From Promethearchaeota archaeon (lineage in GTDB: Archaea; Asgardarchaeota; Lokiarchaeia; Sigyniarchaeales; SOKP01): a DNA stretch of 64,000 bases. Location: assembly GCA_016839765.1 (NCBI GenBank), contig JAEOTP010000068.1, positions 1 through 64,000 of the forward strand. The letters run 5' to 3'. Shown in pieces: positions 9,616 through 19,413 of this stretch. The notes below the pieces were generated by a model. The model did no database searches. It worked only from the letters and a program-made list of their open reading frames with translations, and had not been told where the DNA came from. A program made the translations under genes and the position numbers. How positions within the stretch are numbered: the first letter of the stretch is position 1; every line of letters begins with the position of its first letter.

Positions 9616-12600
9616 TTAAGCTTCTTTAAGTTTTGCTAGTGTTTCGCAAATTATAGGATCTTGCGACATCTCACATCTTACCTTTAATAAAGCAATGATT
9701 CTCTTCTTTATTTTTTCATCTTCATATTTAGCAGTTCTTCCTAAAATTAAGGCAATAGATTGTTGTGTGGTTAAAGAACCAGAATCACTGAGATTTTTCA
9801 ATAATCTAGATATAATTTTAGATAATCCAACCTTTTGGATGATTTCAATCATAGTATTTATTATTGATCTTCTTACATCATCAGATTCATCACCTAACAG
9901 AATTAAAACTTTTTCAAAATTGTCATCGATAATATTAAAATCGTATATTTTTAGTAAATTAGCAGCTCCTTGTCTGACTTTAGAATCTTCATGATTTAGA
10001 TTTCCTAATACTTTTTCAATTGGAATTATTGAGGGATCAATATTTTTTATTGAGGCAATCAAATTCATTGATGAATTACGGACCCAATTATTTTTATCAT
10101 TCATTAATAGAACTAACTCGTCAATAATTTGCCGTTTATCATCAACTTTTTGAATAATATTTCCTAAACTTGAGACAGCTGCATCTCGTACTATCCATTC
10201 TTCATCAATTAATGCCTTGTTTAATAAAATATTCACAGCTTCTAAAGGCACTTTATACCCAATAAATCCTAATATTTTAACACTTGTTTCTCGGATAAAT
10301 GAATCTTTATCTGAATATAAATTTATAATAGTACTCACAGGTATTAAATCAGGTTCTTTTTTAGCAATTTCTAATAATGATTTTGTTAAAATAACTCTTA
10401 CTGATAAATCCTGTTTATATTGCAACTGGAATAATTCATTTATTATAGGCTTTAAGTAGATTGGATCTTTTTTCGCGATCTTTGAAATTAATTGAGATCC
10501 CTCCTTTTTAGCATTGATATTGTAAGGTTCTTGAAATATTGAAAGAATTACCTTTTTATCTATATTATAAAGATAATCATCAACTAGGCCTTCTAATGAA
10601 ACAATTGAATTTAATATTATATCATCATTATCACTGTGAATGAACTTAAGTAGCTTTGGGATTAAGATATCTGGATTCCGTCTAGCTATTTCAATTATGG
10701 TGCTTGAAATAATCCCTTTTGATATAAACTTCGATTCATCTTTTATTTTTATTAGATTTTCGAAAATTAAATTTGGAGTTTTAGGATATTTTGTTATAAG
10801 AATCTTTGAGATTTCATTTTTTAGTTCATTATCTTCAAATTTTATGAAAATTAGGAGGATGCTTAAAACTTTTTCCGGATCTTTTTCCCATAAATCGCCA
10901 AGAAGTTTTAATACACTTATTAAAATTTTTGTGTTGCTTGGATCAACTTTATTTATAATCATATCTATATTTAAGGCTTTAGGGTTTTCATCAAAATATT
11001 TTCTAAGTGCTTGAACTGCTGACATTCTTACATTTTCATCAAAATCAACCAATCCCTCAAAGAGTGGTGTGATTGGAATTGAAAATTTCTTAAAATTCCC
11101 TATTTTTGCCAAAATTTCAAAAACTGAAGCTCTAACATTTGCAGTTGGATCATTCATAAAGGGAAGAATTTGAGAAACTAATTCTAAATTAATATTGTCT
11201 AAAGAAATATTTTTAAGATTTCGAATAGCAGCGGCTCTTATTTCTCTATGAGGATGATTTAATTTATTCAATATGATATTAATTGGAATGGGAAACGCAG
11301 ATTCTTCTAAAATATTAAAAATTTCAATCTGTACTTGGTTATCTGGATCATTTATCAGCTTTTTCATATCAAGCTTTAAAATTAATTCTTCTTCTTGTTG
11401 AATTAGTTTTGAAATTAATTTTAATCCGATTAATTTTAATCTCCACTCGAAATCATTTATTAAGCTAAAAATTAATTTTTTTGGGATTTTTTGTAATAAT
11501 TCGATATTGGCATTTAATAGAGATCTCGCAAAAGGAAGGACTTTATCATAATTTGGGGAGTTTAAACCCTCTATTATCCAAGGAAGGATTGTTTCTGGAA
11601 TATCTTCTTCCAATTGATTTAATACTTCATAGCATACTCTTCTTGAATTAATATTGGGATCACACAAACCATCAATTAGTAAATTTTTGAATTTCCATTC
11701 ATTAGGAGAAATTTCATATTTTAATGGGATTCTCTCAAACATAAGAATTAATGTACTCTCAGCATATTTTCTCAATTCTGGATTTTTATTTTTTATAAAA
11801 TGAAAAAGAGGGATAGGGTCAAAAGTTTGACCGCATTTAGTAATTTTAGAATACTTGATATTAAATTTGAATTTATTTTTTCTTGATACTAAATAAAAGG
11901 TTGTAAAAATTATTAGAATGATTTCTTCGATTACTGAAGGCCATGCATATAACAAATAATTAGGTTCAATTTCTTGAGTTAAGGTCCAGAAATTTAACGT
12001 GCTAGCTAAAGTAGTAATATTTACTAATATAAAATTGACAAATACATTTAAACCAATCGCAGCCATTAAATACGCAGCAAAATAAATATCAATACCACGA
12101 TATTTAATTTTTCTTCCCCAAAATCGTGTAAAATATCCAATGATTCCAAAAAATAATGTTATATATACAAAATATGAAGACATTGTGGATATAGCGAGTG
12201 TACCAGTGAAGAAAAAACTTATTGTTTGAATTAGAGATATCCAAGCCCATACAAATACAAATATCATGAATCCTAAAATAATATAAGGTCTAGGAAAAGA
12301 TACAAATTGTTTCATACCACGTTTACTATTTTCAAAATTTAAAAATAGAGATCTTTTTATCTCTGGGATATGATAATATTCATTTGAAATTCCAGCAATA
12401 TAACCTTTTGTTCCATAGAGCACTAATATTAATAATGGGTAAACTAGCATCCAGAATATCCAGATCAATAAAAAAGGAAATCCTAAAATGCTTAATAAAA
12501 GGGGAGGTATAGCAAATAAAGAATATAACAATAGAGCCATAAAGAATGAAATTAATTTATTGTTTGATATGTTGATAAAGTATTTGCTAATGAATTTATG

Positions 12601-12933
12601 AAAAGGCGTAAGGCCCTCATCAGATTCTTTACTTAAGGCAATAAATAAAAAATCTATTAACGGATAAACAGAAATGTAGATTAGGCAAATAATAAAAGGA
12701 ATTAATAAAATAAGGGGGTTAACTGTTTCAATAGTAAATATAACTCCCATAGAAATAACAATCATAGCAGCCAGGCTGAAAATAACACCATAAATAATAC
12801 ATTGAAGACGATCTTTTGTGTTAAATTCTCCTTTTTTTACTAAAGCAACTTGTTTATATATAATAAAAAAACCAAAAATAAAGATTAGTATAAAAATTAC
12901 AACTAAAATTGATTCAACAAGCAAATTCTCCAC
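9616..12933 (-). CDS. Polytopic membrane protein with large HEAT-repeat domain
   Basis: Residues 1 to about 350 hold roughly ten hydrophobic segments, starting directly with one at residues 6-30. From about 385 to the end the protein is a solenoid of HEAT-type helical pairs of about 38-40 residues, with recurring D-x-x-x-x-VR-x-x-A/S and LG-x-L/I-G-type motifs (NPNYDKVL, DPTANVRASVFEIL, DEWIVRDAAVSSLG, DSKVRQGAANLL). The repeats would be a cytoplasmic protein-binding scaffold tethered to the membrane. Start codon is GTG at 12933. No enzyme motif is visible. The combination is reminiscent of membrane-trafficking or condensin-like scaffolds, but I cannot assign a role. Confidence 0.85.
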   Translation of the reverse strand: MENLLVESILVVIFILIFIFGFFIIYKQVALVKKGEFNTKDRLQCIIYGVIFSLAAMIVISMGVIFTIETVNPLILLIPFIICLIYISVYPLIDFLFIALSKESDEGLTPFHKFISKYFINISNNKLISFFMALLLYSLFAIPPLLLSILGFPFLLIWIFWMLVYPLLILVLYGTKGYIAGISNEYYHIPEIKRSLFLNFENSKRGMKQFVSFPRPYIILGFMIFVFVWAWISLIQTISFFFTGTLAISTMSSYFVYITLFFGIIGYFTRFWGRKIKYRGIDIYFAAYLMAAIGLNVFVNFILVNITTLASTLNFWTLTQEIEPNYLLYAWPSVIEEIILIIFTTFYLVSRKNKFKFNIKYSKITKCGQTFDPIPLFHFIKNKNPELRKYAESTLILMFERIPLKYEISPNEWKFKNLLIDGLCDPNINSRRVCYEVLNQLEEDIPETILPWIIEGLNSPNYDKVLPFARSLLNANIELLQKIPKKLIFSLINDFEWRLKLIGLKLISKLIQQEEELILKLDMKKLINDPDNQVQIEIFNILEESAFPIPINIILNKLNHPHREIRAAAIRNLKNISLDNINLELVSQILPFMNDPTANVRASVFEILAKIGNFKKFSIPITPLFEGLVDFDENVRMSAVQALRKYFDENPKALNIDMIINKVDPSNTKILISVLKLLGDLWEKDPEKVLSILLIFIKFEDNELKNEISKILITKYPKTPNLIFENLIKIKDESKFISKGIISSTIIEIARRNPDILIPKLLKFIHSDNDDIILNSIVSLEGLVDDYLYNIDKKVILSIFQEPYNINAKKEGSQLISKIAKKDPIYLKPIINELFQLQYKQDLSVRVILTKSLLEIAKKEPDLIPVSTIINLYSDKDSFIRETSVKILGFIGYKVPLEAVNILLNKALIDEEWIVRDAAVSSLGNIIQKVDDKRQIIDELVLLMNDKNNWVRNSSMNLIASIKNIDPSIIPIEKVLGNLNHEDSKVRQGAANLLKIYDFNIIDDNFEKVLILLGDESDDVRRSIINTMIEIIQKVGLSKIISRLLKNLSDSGSLTTQQSIALILGRTAKYEDEKIKKRIIALLKVRCEMSQDPIICETLAKLKEA

Positions 12934-13039
12934 AGATTCTAATTTTTATTTATTAATAAATAACATTTAATTTCAATAGTGGTTCATTTTTTTTAATATA
13001 TTAAAGTATTTTAATTTTTAAATTATAGTGTGGTAAAAT

Positions 13040-13600
13040 TTGAAAAAAATTGAGGAAGAGTTATCTTTAAATTTAAATAGAGTTAATTTTGTATTTAAAA
13101 ATGAAGAAATTATTACTGAATGTTTAAAAAACCATGGAGGAGTTTCCTTATTAGGAGAACAATATGGTCCATTTGAAAAAGGAAATAAATACAAATTGAA
13201 ATACTTTTTAGCATTACCATTTATTCAAAATGAGGTTTTAAAACTTAATTCTAGTGAAAAGTGTGACAATATTGATGTTCAGAGGTATGCTATAAACGAA
13301 CGTGATGATCAAAAATTAATCCATCAATTAAACATCTACTTTTTGAACAGAATTAAAGAGTTTAAACATTTTATGGAAATTGACGTTAAACGCAACCATA
13401 AACCTAAGGTTGATTTAGACAGATACAATTCTTACACTACAAATATCATTGATAGCAGATTATTAAAATTACTTAGATTATCTAAAGCAGAATTATCTTT
13501 AGATGATGAAAAAAGACTGAGTTATGCGGAGAAATTATTATATAGAAGACTATATGCTATTATTAAAGCCTGGAGAGCATTTTTCTTATCAATAAATTAA
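13040..13600 (+). CDS. GINS complex subunit, Gins23 (Psf2/Psf3)-like
   Basis: Probable subunit of the GINS complex that couples MCM to the replisome as part of the CMG helicase. The N-terminal part is a small beta domain with GEQYGPFEKG followed by LKYFLALPF, matching the Psf2/Psf3 pattern GPF then (V/L)xxWLAxxL. The C-terminal part (about 105-186) is all helical and fits the GINS A domain; this B-then-A order is that of Psf2/Psf3 and archaeal Gins23. Start is TTG. It lies divergent to the HEAT membrane gene and close to mcm, topVI and pyrE. The call rests on pattern recognition; a profile search would decide it. Confidence 0.65.
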   Translation: MKKIEEELSLNLNRVNFVFKNEEIITECLKNHGGVSLLGEQYGPFEKGNKYKLKYFLALPFIQNEVLKLNSSEKCDNIDVQRYAINERDDQKLIHQLNIYFLNRIKEFKHFMEIDVKRNHKPKVDLDRYNSYTTNIIDSRLLKLLRLSKAELSLDDEKRLSYAEKLLYRRLYAIIKAWRAFFLSIN

Positions 13601-13619
13601 AAAAGAGTCAATCAAAAAT

Positions 13620-14297
13620 TTATAGTTCTATTTGCCTTACTCCAAATTTTTTAAAGTAATTTTCTATTAATAATGCAATTTCTTTATTTGGATTTAACTT
13701 AGGTAAGATTTCGATGATATTACTCATAGCAAAATATTTTACTCCTTTTTCACTAACTAATTGCTCAACGGTTTTTCCATCATCTCTTATTTCGTTTCTA
13801 TTCGTTAATCCAATAGCAGAAATTACATTTAAATTAAGTTTTTGTAAATCTTCGATGCATTGGATTAATGAACCTCCTGTAGTAGTGACATCTTCAAGAA
13901 TTACAACTTTACCATTAGGTATTCCTAAATAAAATCTATCTTTTATTTCTCCATGATTTTTTGGTCTTCCTCTGCCCATTGACAATTTAAAAATTCCTGG
14001 TTTATAATTTCGATTTTTTCTTGCCCACTTAAATTGCGTGATGATACCTAATTTAGTAGCTCCTTCAGGTACACCAAAAAAACAATCAGGAACCAATTGT
14101 AAATATTTTATGTACGATAATAAATAATCGGTTAATTTATCGGTTAAATAAACGTCCTCAGAAATATTTCTCCAATTAACATAAAATGGAGACTCTCTGC
14201 CAGATTTTAACAGAACTGGTTCCTTATAAAATCCGATTACTTTATTATCAATAATAAAATCATAGAATTTTTCTTTTTCAGTTTCCCAATTCATCAA
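13620..14297 (-). CDS. pyrE: Orotate phosphoribosyltransferase
   Basis: Transfers phosphoribose from PRPP to orotate, giving OMP in de novo UMP synthesis. The OPRT signature LKSGRESPFY is near residues 31-40 and the PRPP-binding motif VVILEDVTTTGGS near 131-143. Length 225 is normal. The frame can open at TTG 14297, but the ATG immediately after it (14294) is the likelier start. It is the last gene of the topVIB-topVIA-HEAT-like-pyrE run, 8 bp after the preceding stop, so probably co-transcribed, and it converges on the GINS-like gene 19 bp away. Confidence 0.9.
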   Translation of the reverse strand: MMNWETEKEKFYDFIIDNKVIGFYKEPVLLKSGRESPFYVNWRNISEDVYLTDKLTDYLLSYIKYLQLVPDCFFGVPEGATKLGIITQFKWARKNRNYKPGIFKLSMGRGRPKNHGEIKDRFYLGIPNGKVVILEDVTTTGGSLIQCIEDLQKLNLNVISAIGLTNRNEIRDDGKTVEQLVSEKGVKYFAMSNIIEILPKLNPNKEIALLIENYFKKFGVRQIEL

Positions 14298-14305
14298 AAA
14301 TCATA

Positions 14306-14830
14306 CTATTCTTTTAAAAGTAGATATTCTTTTCTAATTTTTGCATAATCTTGAGCAGTAATTTTTCCATCTAAAAATTCTTTTTCCTTCTGCCGCATGA
14401 TTTTTCTTTTTCTTGCTAATTCTTTTCTCCTCTCAGCTTTCACAAACATTTCTGATATGTTTTTTGATAATTCTACTACCTTATTGTTTTTACTTTTTTG
14501 AAGATCAATAAGATACTTCTGAATAGGTTTAACCATTTCAATATTTTTTTTTGCTACAGTTAATATTCGAGTAAGAGACGGAATTATTTCTTCGTCATTT
14601 TCGCTATCTAATACACTGATTAAACGTGGAATTGCAATTTCCTTCATAATCTCATCAAGATAACTCTCTATATCTTTCTTAATTGTATTATCTTCATATA
14701 TATCTAATTTTTTTTCTCTAATGTATTCTATAAATATTAGGGGTAACTCTACTGGCCAATCTTTCATTTTTTCCTTATCTACTAGCTGAATTACTCCACC
14801 ATCTTTTTTGCGAAATAATTTTATATCCAA
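14306..14830 (-). CDS. Unknown helical protein between topVIA and pyrE
   Basis: I do not recognise this 174-residue protein. It is helical and charged; residues about 60-120 look like one or two HEAT/ARM-type helical pairs (IPRLISVLDSENDEEIIPSL), and the C-terminal 50 residues are a basic helix (ERRKELARKRKIMRQKEKEF). The likely start is TTG 14830, overlapping the last codons of topVIA by 10 bp, which indicates translational coupling. The position suggests a topoisomerase VI- or DNA-related function, but that is context only. Confidence 0.7.
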   Translation of the reverse strand: MDIKLFRKKDGGVIQLVDKEKMKDWPVELPLIFIEYIREKKLDIYEDNTIKKDIESYLDEIMKEIAIPRLISVLDSENDEEIIPSLTRILTVAKKNIEMVKPIQKYLIDLQKSKNNKVVELSKNISEMFVKAERRKELARKRKIMRQKEKEFLDGKITAQDYAKIRKEYLLLKE

Positions 14831-16008
14831 TCACCTGTGGTTAGTTTTTCTGGTAAGTATTCATCTGTTAAAAATTTGAAACCATGCGATGCAAACGCTT
14901 GGATTTCTGCTTTCTCTCTTAATTTTATAGCAAGTTGTAAATCAGTTTCCCAAGCTTTATTTTTTTTTACAAAATCTTCTTTCAATAAGTCTTTTGTACG
15001 CTTTTCATCCTGTTTATTCATCCTAATTCTTGCAGCTTTAGGAATTTGATATTTATCCAAATCTCTTGTTAAAACACCTAAAAGTTTTATATTTGGTGTA
15101 GCAAGGAAAGGTGATTCATAACTCAATCTTTTTGAGCCTCTTAGATAAACAGAGTGAATATAATGTCCATAAGGATCACTGTCAACTAAAGTGAAAGTAG
15201 GCAAATTTAATTCTTTATTTAATCTTTTTAAAAACATACGCGTAGCTACATTTCCTACACCTTGAGCAGTAAGTAAAATGCAAGGATATTTCCGCCAAAA
15301 TCTATCTTCTGCAAGTCTCATCATAGCAGCATTTTTCTCAATAACTAATATAAATTCAGCATCAGATTCTAATATTTCAATTTGATCCAGAAATGGTGAT
15401 ATAGTCCATCCACCACTTCCTTGGCCCTCAAGATCTATGATATCAGTTCTGTCTCTTATTCTTAGTCTACCCACACATGAACCTCTTGGAGCTGCGACTA
15501 TATGTGTAGAATTTCTTGAGGTATACAACATAGTAGAAACATCTTCAATGCTTTTATCGCTATTTTTTTGTTCACTAAATAAATTCACATCTGTATAAAA
15601 CACTTCTCTTTTGGTGGCATGAAGATCCTCATTAAGTAGCTCGGTTACTACTTCAAGAACTCTCATTAAGCGCGTAATATCAGCAACACTTGTAAGTGAA
15701 TGAAATTGTTTTTCCATAATTTGTTTACCAAGTAATAATAAGTCATTTTCTTCATCCCAAATTATATTTGATGATGATCTGGAAGGTAATTCAATAGATG
15801 GTCTTCCAGTATTGTAGATTTGTTGAATAATATTATCTGTAAGTTTATATATTCTGTCTAAAATATTACTTCTACTTAGATCTTCTATTTTAATAGTATC
15901 TATTGGTTGTTCAAAATCTTTTATCTCCTGTCCTCTTTCTAAATATTCATTATATAATTCTTTTGCAGCATTTAAATTATAAATTTTATTAACTTTTTTT
16001 TTTGCCAT
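14821..16008 (-). CDS. top6A: DNA topoisomerase VI subunit A
   Basis: Catalytic DNA-cleaving subunit of the A2B2 type IIB topoisomerase, homologous to Spo11. The winged-helix CAP domain has TKREVFYTD with catalytic Tyr138, and the Toprim domain has Glu224 (LVIEKN) and the DSDPYG motif (Asp276, Asp278) for Mg2+. Length 395 is typical. A GTGAT sequence 8 bases before the ATG fits an archaeal ribosome binding site. Only 7 bp separate it from the topVIB stop, so the two subunits are co-transcribed. Confidence 0.97.
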   Translation of the reverse strand: MAKKKVNKIYNLNAAKELYNEYLERGQEIKDFEQPIDTIKIEDLSRSNILDRIYKLTDNIIQQIYNTGRPSIELPSRSSSNIIWDEENDLLLLGKQIMEKQFHSLTSVADITRLMRVLEVVTELLNEDLHATKREVFYTDVNLFSEQKNSDKSIEDVSTMLYTSRNSTHIVAAPRGSCVGRLRIRDRTDIIDLEGQGSGGWTISPFLDQIEILESDAEFILVIEKNAAMMRLAEDRFWRKYPCILLTAQGVGNVATRMFLKRLNKELNLPTFTLVDSDPYGHYIHSVYLRGSKRLSYESPFLATPNIKLLGVLTRDLDKYQIPKAARIRMNKQDEKRTKDLLKEDFVKKNKAWETDLQLAIKLREKAEIQAFASHGFKFLTDEYLPEKLTTGDWI

Positions 16009-16015
16009 CTTAGAA

Positions 16016-19000
16016 TCACTTTAATTTCCAATGCTTTTTAGATTTGATTATATTTTCTTCAACTAAACCTTTTCTTACTAAATCTTTCATTTTAAGCTGT
16101 AAAAAACGAGCATCCATCATATCTTGGACTTTTAGTTTTAAAATGAGATAAGTAATTGGTTGCCAATCTTTATCAGATAAAGTGGTTAATATTTTTTCAG
16201 TAGTAATTATTGGGACTTCTAATTTTTTACTTTTTGGAGTTGTTTTGACTGATTTTTGAGGTTTAATCGCAACCGGTACTTCTGTTTCAATTTTTTTAGC
16301 AGGGGTTATTTCAGTTTCCTTAGAAATGATCTTTTCTTCATCGACTTTTATTTCTTTTGTTCTCTCGATCTTAATTTCTTTTTCTTCTATTTTTTGTTCC
16401 TCAGCTTTTACTATTGTCGTGTCTTTTATATCGATTATTTGTTCTTTAGATAGAATTATTCTTGGTTTTACTCCTATAGCATTCTTCATTAAATCTATTA
16501 AATCATCTCTATTCAATTGTTTCTCATATTTAGGCTCTCCTTTAGAAGCTATATTGTATATGCTTTGTACGAATTGAGGTATATATTTCTCAATTAAGCT
16601 TGCTCTCTTTTCTTTTTTATGTATTGCATGTTTTCTGTTAAGATATATTCGTAATCTCCTACCTATTGCTTCAAGACAATATTTTATTTCTTTAATTAAC
16701 TCTTCATCGTCTGCTAAAGCGTTTTTTGACTGTGATTTAAACATTAAATGCACATAAGGGCCAGAAACATTAATTAACAATTTAATTGGTCCCTTTGGAA
16801 GATTGTTATCATAAGTATCTAGTTTATAATTCTTCCAATTTACTGATTGAACTGCTTTAGTTATTGCACAATCAGCACTATCTCTCAATTTTGGAGTTCT
16901 ATTCACAAATCTGGATAATACATCCCTTGATCGCTTTGGAGTTTCCAATTTAGCAGCATTATTGCAATAAGCTAAAGCAGCCTCAACTACATATGCTAAT
17001 CCTTTCCCACTTGTAGGGGATCTTGTTTCAGCAGATACAAAATCATCATCCTTCGTGTAATTTTCGATAAAGTAATCAAATACTTCTTGATAAGCAGTAT
17101 CTTCACTTTCTTTTATATCTGTTAAAAATATTTCATTATATTTTTTGAATTGGGTCAATTCAGTATTATCATTTTGAATTGCTATATTTGCTAATATTCT
17201 AGAATTTAATGTGACTAATTCTTGATTTCCTACTGAAATATTTCTAAGTATCTCATCACTTGCAGATGGGTTTTCTTTAATAATAGCTGCTTTTTTAGAA
17301 TCAATAATCTCATCATCAATTTTTTCAATTTTTTCAATTGGATCTTCAAAATCATCAATATTTTCTGAAACTTGTATCCCAATCTCTTTAATTAAAGTAT
17401 TCTCTAAAACTAGTTCTCCTACGGGTATTGCTGTATCAGTTGGAGGCGCCATATATTTTATAGACTTAAATGCATGAAATAAGGAATTAAATTGTTCAGT
17501 TGATAATTCTGAAGGTCTTTTTTTTGATAACTGAACTTCATTAATTAAATCTTCAAAATCTGTCCTATTTTTAATTTTTTTTAGTTCTATTAATCCATTT
17601 TTATTTGTTTGAAAAATCTGATTTAGCTTGACTTTAATCTTTTCTTTCTCTTTGTTAGCAATATCTATATCTTTTACTAAGTTTGTAATAGTTTTTTCTA
17701 TTTGCTTAATATCTTTTTTTGTCTCACTTTTTTCAATTTTATTATTGTACTTTTTTATTTCTTTATTTATTTTCTCAAGATCCTTATTTAACGTATTATA
17801 TTTTTCAATTAAATTCCAGTAGTTTTCCTTTAATTGTTCAGAGGCTGCTTGATAGATTATTAATTTATCTCTTGGTTTTGTGGATTTTCCATAAACTCTC
17901 TTCTCAAACTCCAAATAATATATCGGATCGTTTTTCTTTTCTACTTTGGTGAGAAATCCTTCCTTAAGAATAAAAAGATTCGATTTATCTTGCAAATCCC
18001 TTTCTGCGATTTTTATTATCTCTTTAGCAGTTCGAGGACTCATTCTGACGAAGTTTTCTTGTAAAAAGGCAGATATTGTAAGGTTTTCAGATTTTGTTAA
18101 TAAATCTTGCAAATCTCCAATATTAGTTGAAGAAGGATGTGCCTTAGCATATTTAGGTTGTTTTGGGAAAGAAGATACCAATCTTCGATAAATATATTCT
18201 TTACTATAAGGATCAATATAAATAAGGGTAACATGAGGATTCATTAAGGCAGTCTCTTTGACATATGTATCCACATAGCCCCTTATGTATTTAACATTTA
18301 AATAATTCAACTTTACATAAGTTCCATGAAGGAATGGACTGTCAACCTCAGAAGGATGAACTAAGTATTTTTTTTCATTTTTAGATGTAGTAAAAAATTC
18401 CGATACTGTGGCATAAATCATGTCTGATGTTTTTGATACCGCTATAATTGGTTTTCCAGTTGTATTTTGAGCATCACTAAAAGCGCTTGGGGCTCCAAAT
18501 CCCTGACTACCTCTTGTTTGTTTTAATTCAACACTTTTAGAAGATGCTAAATATTTACCAAATTTTCGTAAATCAGCTTTATTCATACCCATTCCATTAT
18601 CAAAAATTTCGAAAGTATAATTCATTACATTCTTTTGACTTAGCTCTGAAGTTAGAAAAGAAGGTGCTTCATATTCTTTTAATCTAATTATTACTATTGG
18701 TTCAATATCAACAATATTAGCAACTGGCGTAATTATTTCATTCATATCATCTATGATTCTTCTTACTTCTTCTTCGACTTCTAATTGCGTTTTATCCGCA
18801 ATTTCTCCTGATTGTTCTTCTTTTTCCTCACTAAGAACTTTACTTTCCTCTAATGCTTTTGATTCAGTTATTCCTACTTCTTGCATTAATGCTAACTTTG
18901 CTTCATTGTTTAAAGTTTGAATTTCTTCATCTTCTTTTATTTCCTGAATTATTGATAGATTTTCTAACGATAATTCTTGATCCAAGGAGAATTTAATTTT

Positions 19001-19186
19001 AGAATCTTCTTCTTCTAATTCATTCCATTGAAATGATTCAATTGCATCTAATGCATTATCTGTAAACTCAGCGACATATTGTGTATGTTTCCAATACCCA
19101 AATTCAAAACCAACTAACTGAGTTCTTTTTCTCATGAATTGAGCGATGGTACCCTGTGTAATTCTACCATCTTCTTCAGAAGTCAT
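16016..19186 (-). CDS. top6B: DNA topoisomerase VI subunit B, greatly extended
   Basis: GHKL ATPase subunit of topoisomerase VI. Visible are the N-box EFTDNALDA, the DNGMGM motif near residue 195, GSQGFGAPSAFSDA for the ATP lid, the transducer sequence MAPPTDTAIPVGE and DFVSAETRSPTSGKG. The family is normally about 530-660 residues; this one is about 1056. Extra material is an acidic segment at about 60-170, a coiled coil at about 465-530, an acidic stretch of about 100 residues between the two transducer motifs, and a 170-residue C-terminal tail ending in a winged-helix-like domain. I chose ATG 19186 over TTG 19201 because GGTGA lies 8 bases upstream of the ATG. It heads the topVI operon. 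Confidence 0.95.
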   Translation of the reverse strand: MTSEEDGRITQGTIAQFMRKRTQLVGFEFGYWKHTQYVAEFTDNALDAIESFQWNELEEEDSKIKFSLDQELSLENLSIIQEIKEDEEIQTLNNEAKLALMQEVGITESKALEESKVLSEEKEEQSGEIADKTQLEVEEEVRRIIDDMNEIITPVANIVDIEPIVIIRLKEYEAPSFLTSELSQKNVMNYTFEIFDNGMGMNKADLRKFGKYLASSKSVELKQTRGSQGFGAPSAFSDAQNTTGKPIIAVSKTSDMIYATVSEFFTTSKNEKKYLVHPSEVDSPFLHGTYVKLNYLNVKYIRGYVDTYVKETALMNPHVTLIYIDPYSKEYIYRRLVSSFPKQPKYAKAHPSSTNIGDLQDLLTKSENLTISAFLQENFVRMSPRTAKEIIKIAERDLQDKSNLFILKEGFLTKVEKKNDPIYYLEFEKRVYGKSTKPRDKLIIYQAASEQLKENYWNLIEKYNTLNKDLEKINKEIKKYNNKIEKSETKKDIKQIEKTITNLVKDIDIANKEKEKIKVKLNQIFQTNKNGLIELKKIKNRTDFEDLINEVQLSKKRPSELSTEQFNSLFHAFKSIKYMAPPTDTAIPVGELVLENTLIKEIGIQVSENIDDFEDPIEKIEKIDDEIIDSKKAAIIKENPSASDEILRNISVGNQELVTLNSRILANIAIQNDNTELTQFKKYNEIFLTDIKESEDTAYQEVFDYFIENYTKDDDFVSAETRSPTSGKGLAYVVEAALAYCNNAAKLETPKRSRDVLSRFVNRTPKLRDSADCAITKAVQSVNWKNYKLDTYDNNLPKGPIKLLINVSGPYVHLMFKSQSKNALADDEELIKEIKYCLEAIGRRLRIYLNRKHAIHKKEKRASLIEKYIPQFVQSIYNIASKGEPKYEKQLNRDDLIDLMKNAIGVKPRIILSKEQIIDIKDTTIVKAEEQKIEEKEIKIERTKEIKVDEEKIISKETEITPAKKIETEVPVAIKPQKSVKTTPKSKKLEVPIITTEKILTTLSDKDWQPITYLILKLKVQDMMDARFLQLKMKDLVRKGLVEENIIKSKKHWKLK

Positions 19187-19194
19187 TTTTTCCT

Positions 19195-19199
19195 TCACC
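19195..19199 (-). promoter_or_regulatory. Ribosome binding site of top6B
   Basis: GGTGA complements the archaeal 16S 3' end and lies 8 bases before ATG 19186; it decides against the TTG at 19201, which would place the site inside the coding region. Confidence 0.6.
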
Positions 19200-19413
19200 A
19201 ATTATTTTTTCAATACATTAATATTAAATTTATATATATATACTTACATATTCGTTAATTAATCAGAAAGCAATAGTATTTAACCCTATAATTATAATAA
19301 TCCGGGTTATTTATTCAAAATGCATTCTTTCTTTCATTTTGAAAAGAAATTGAATTATTATTTAAATATTTTCATAATACTCAAAATCTTTAAAAAAGTT
19401 GAAAAATTAAATC

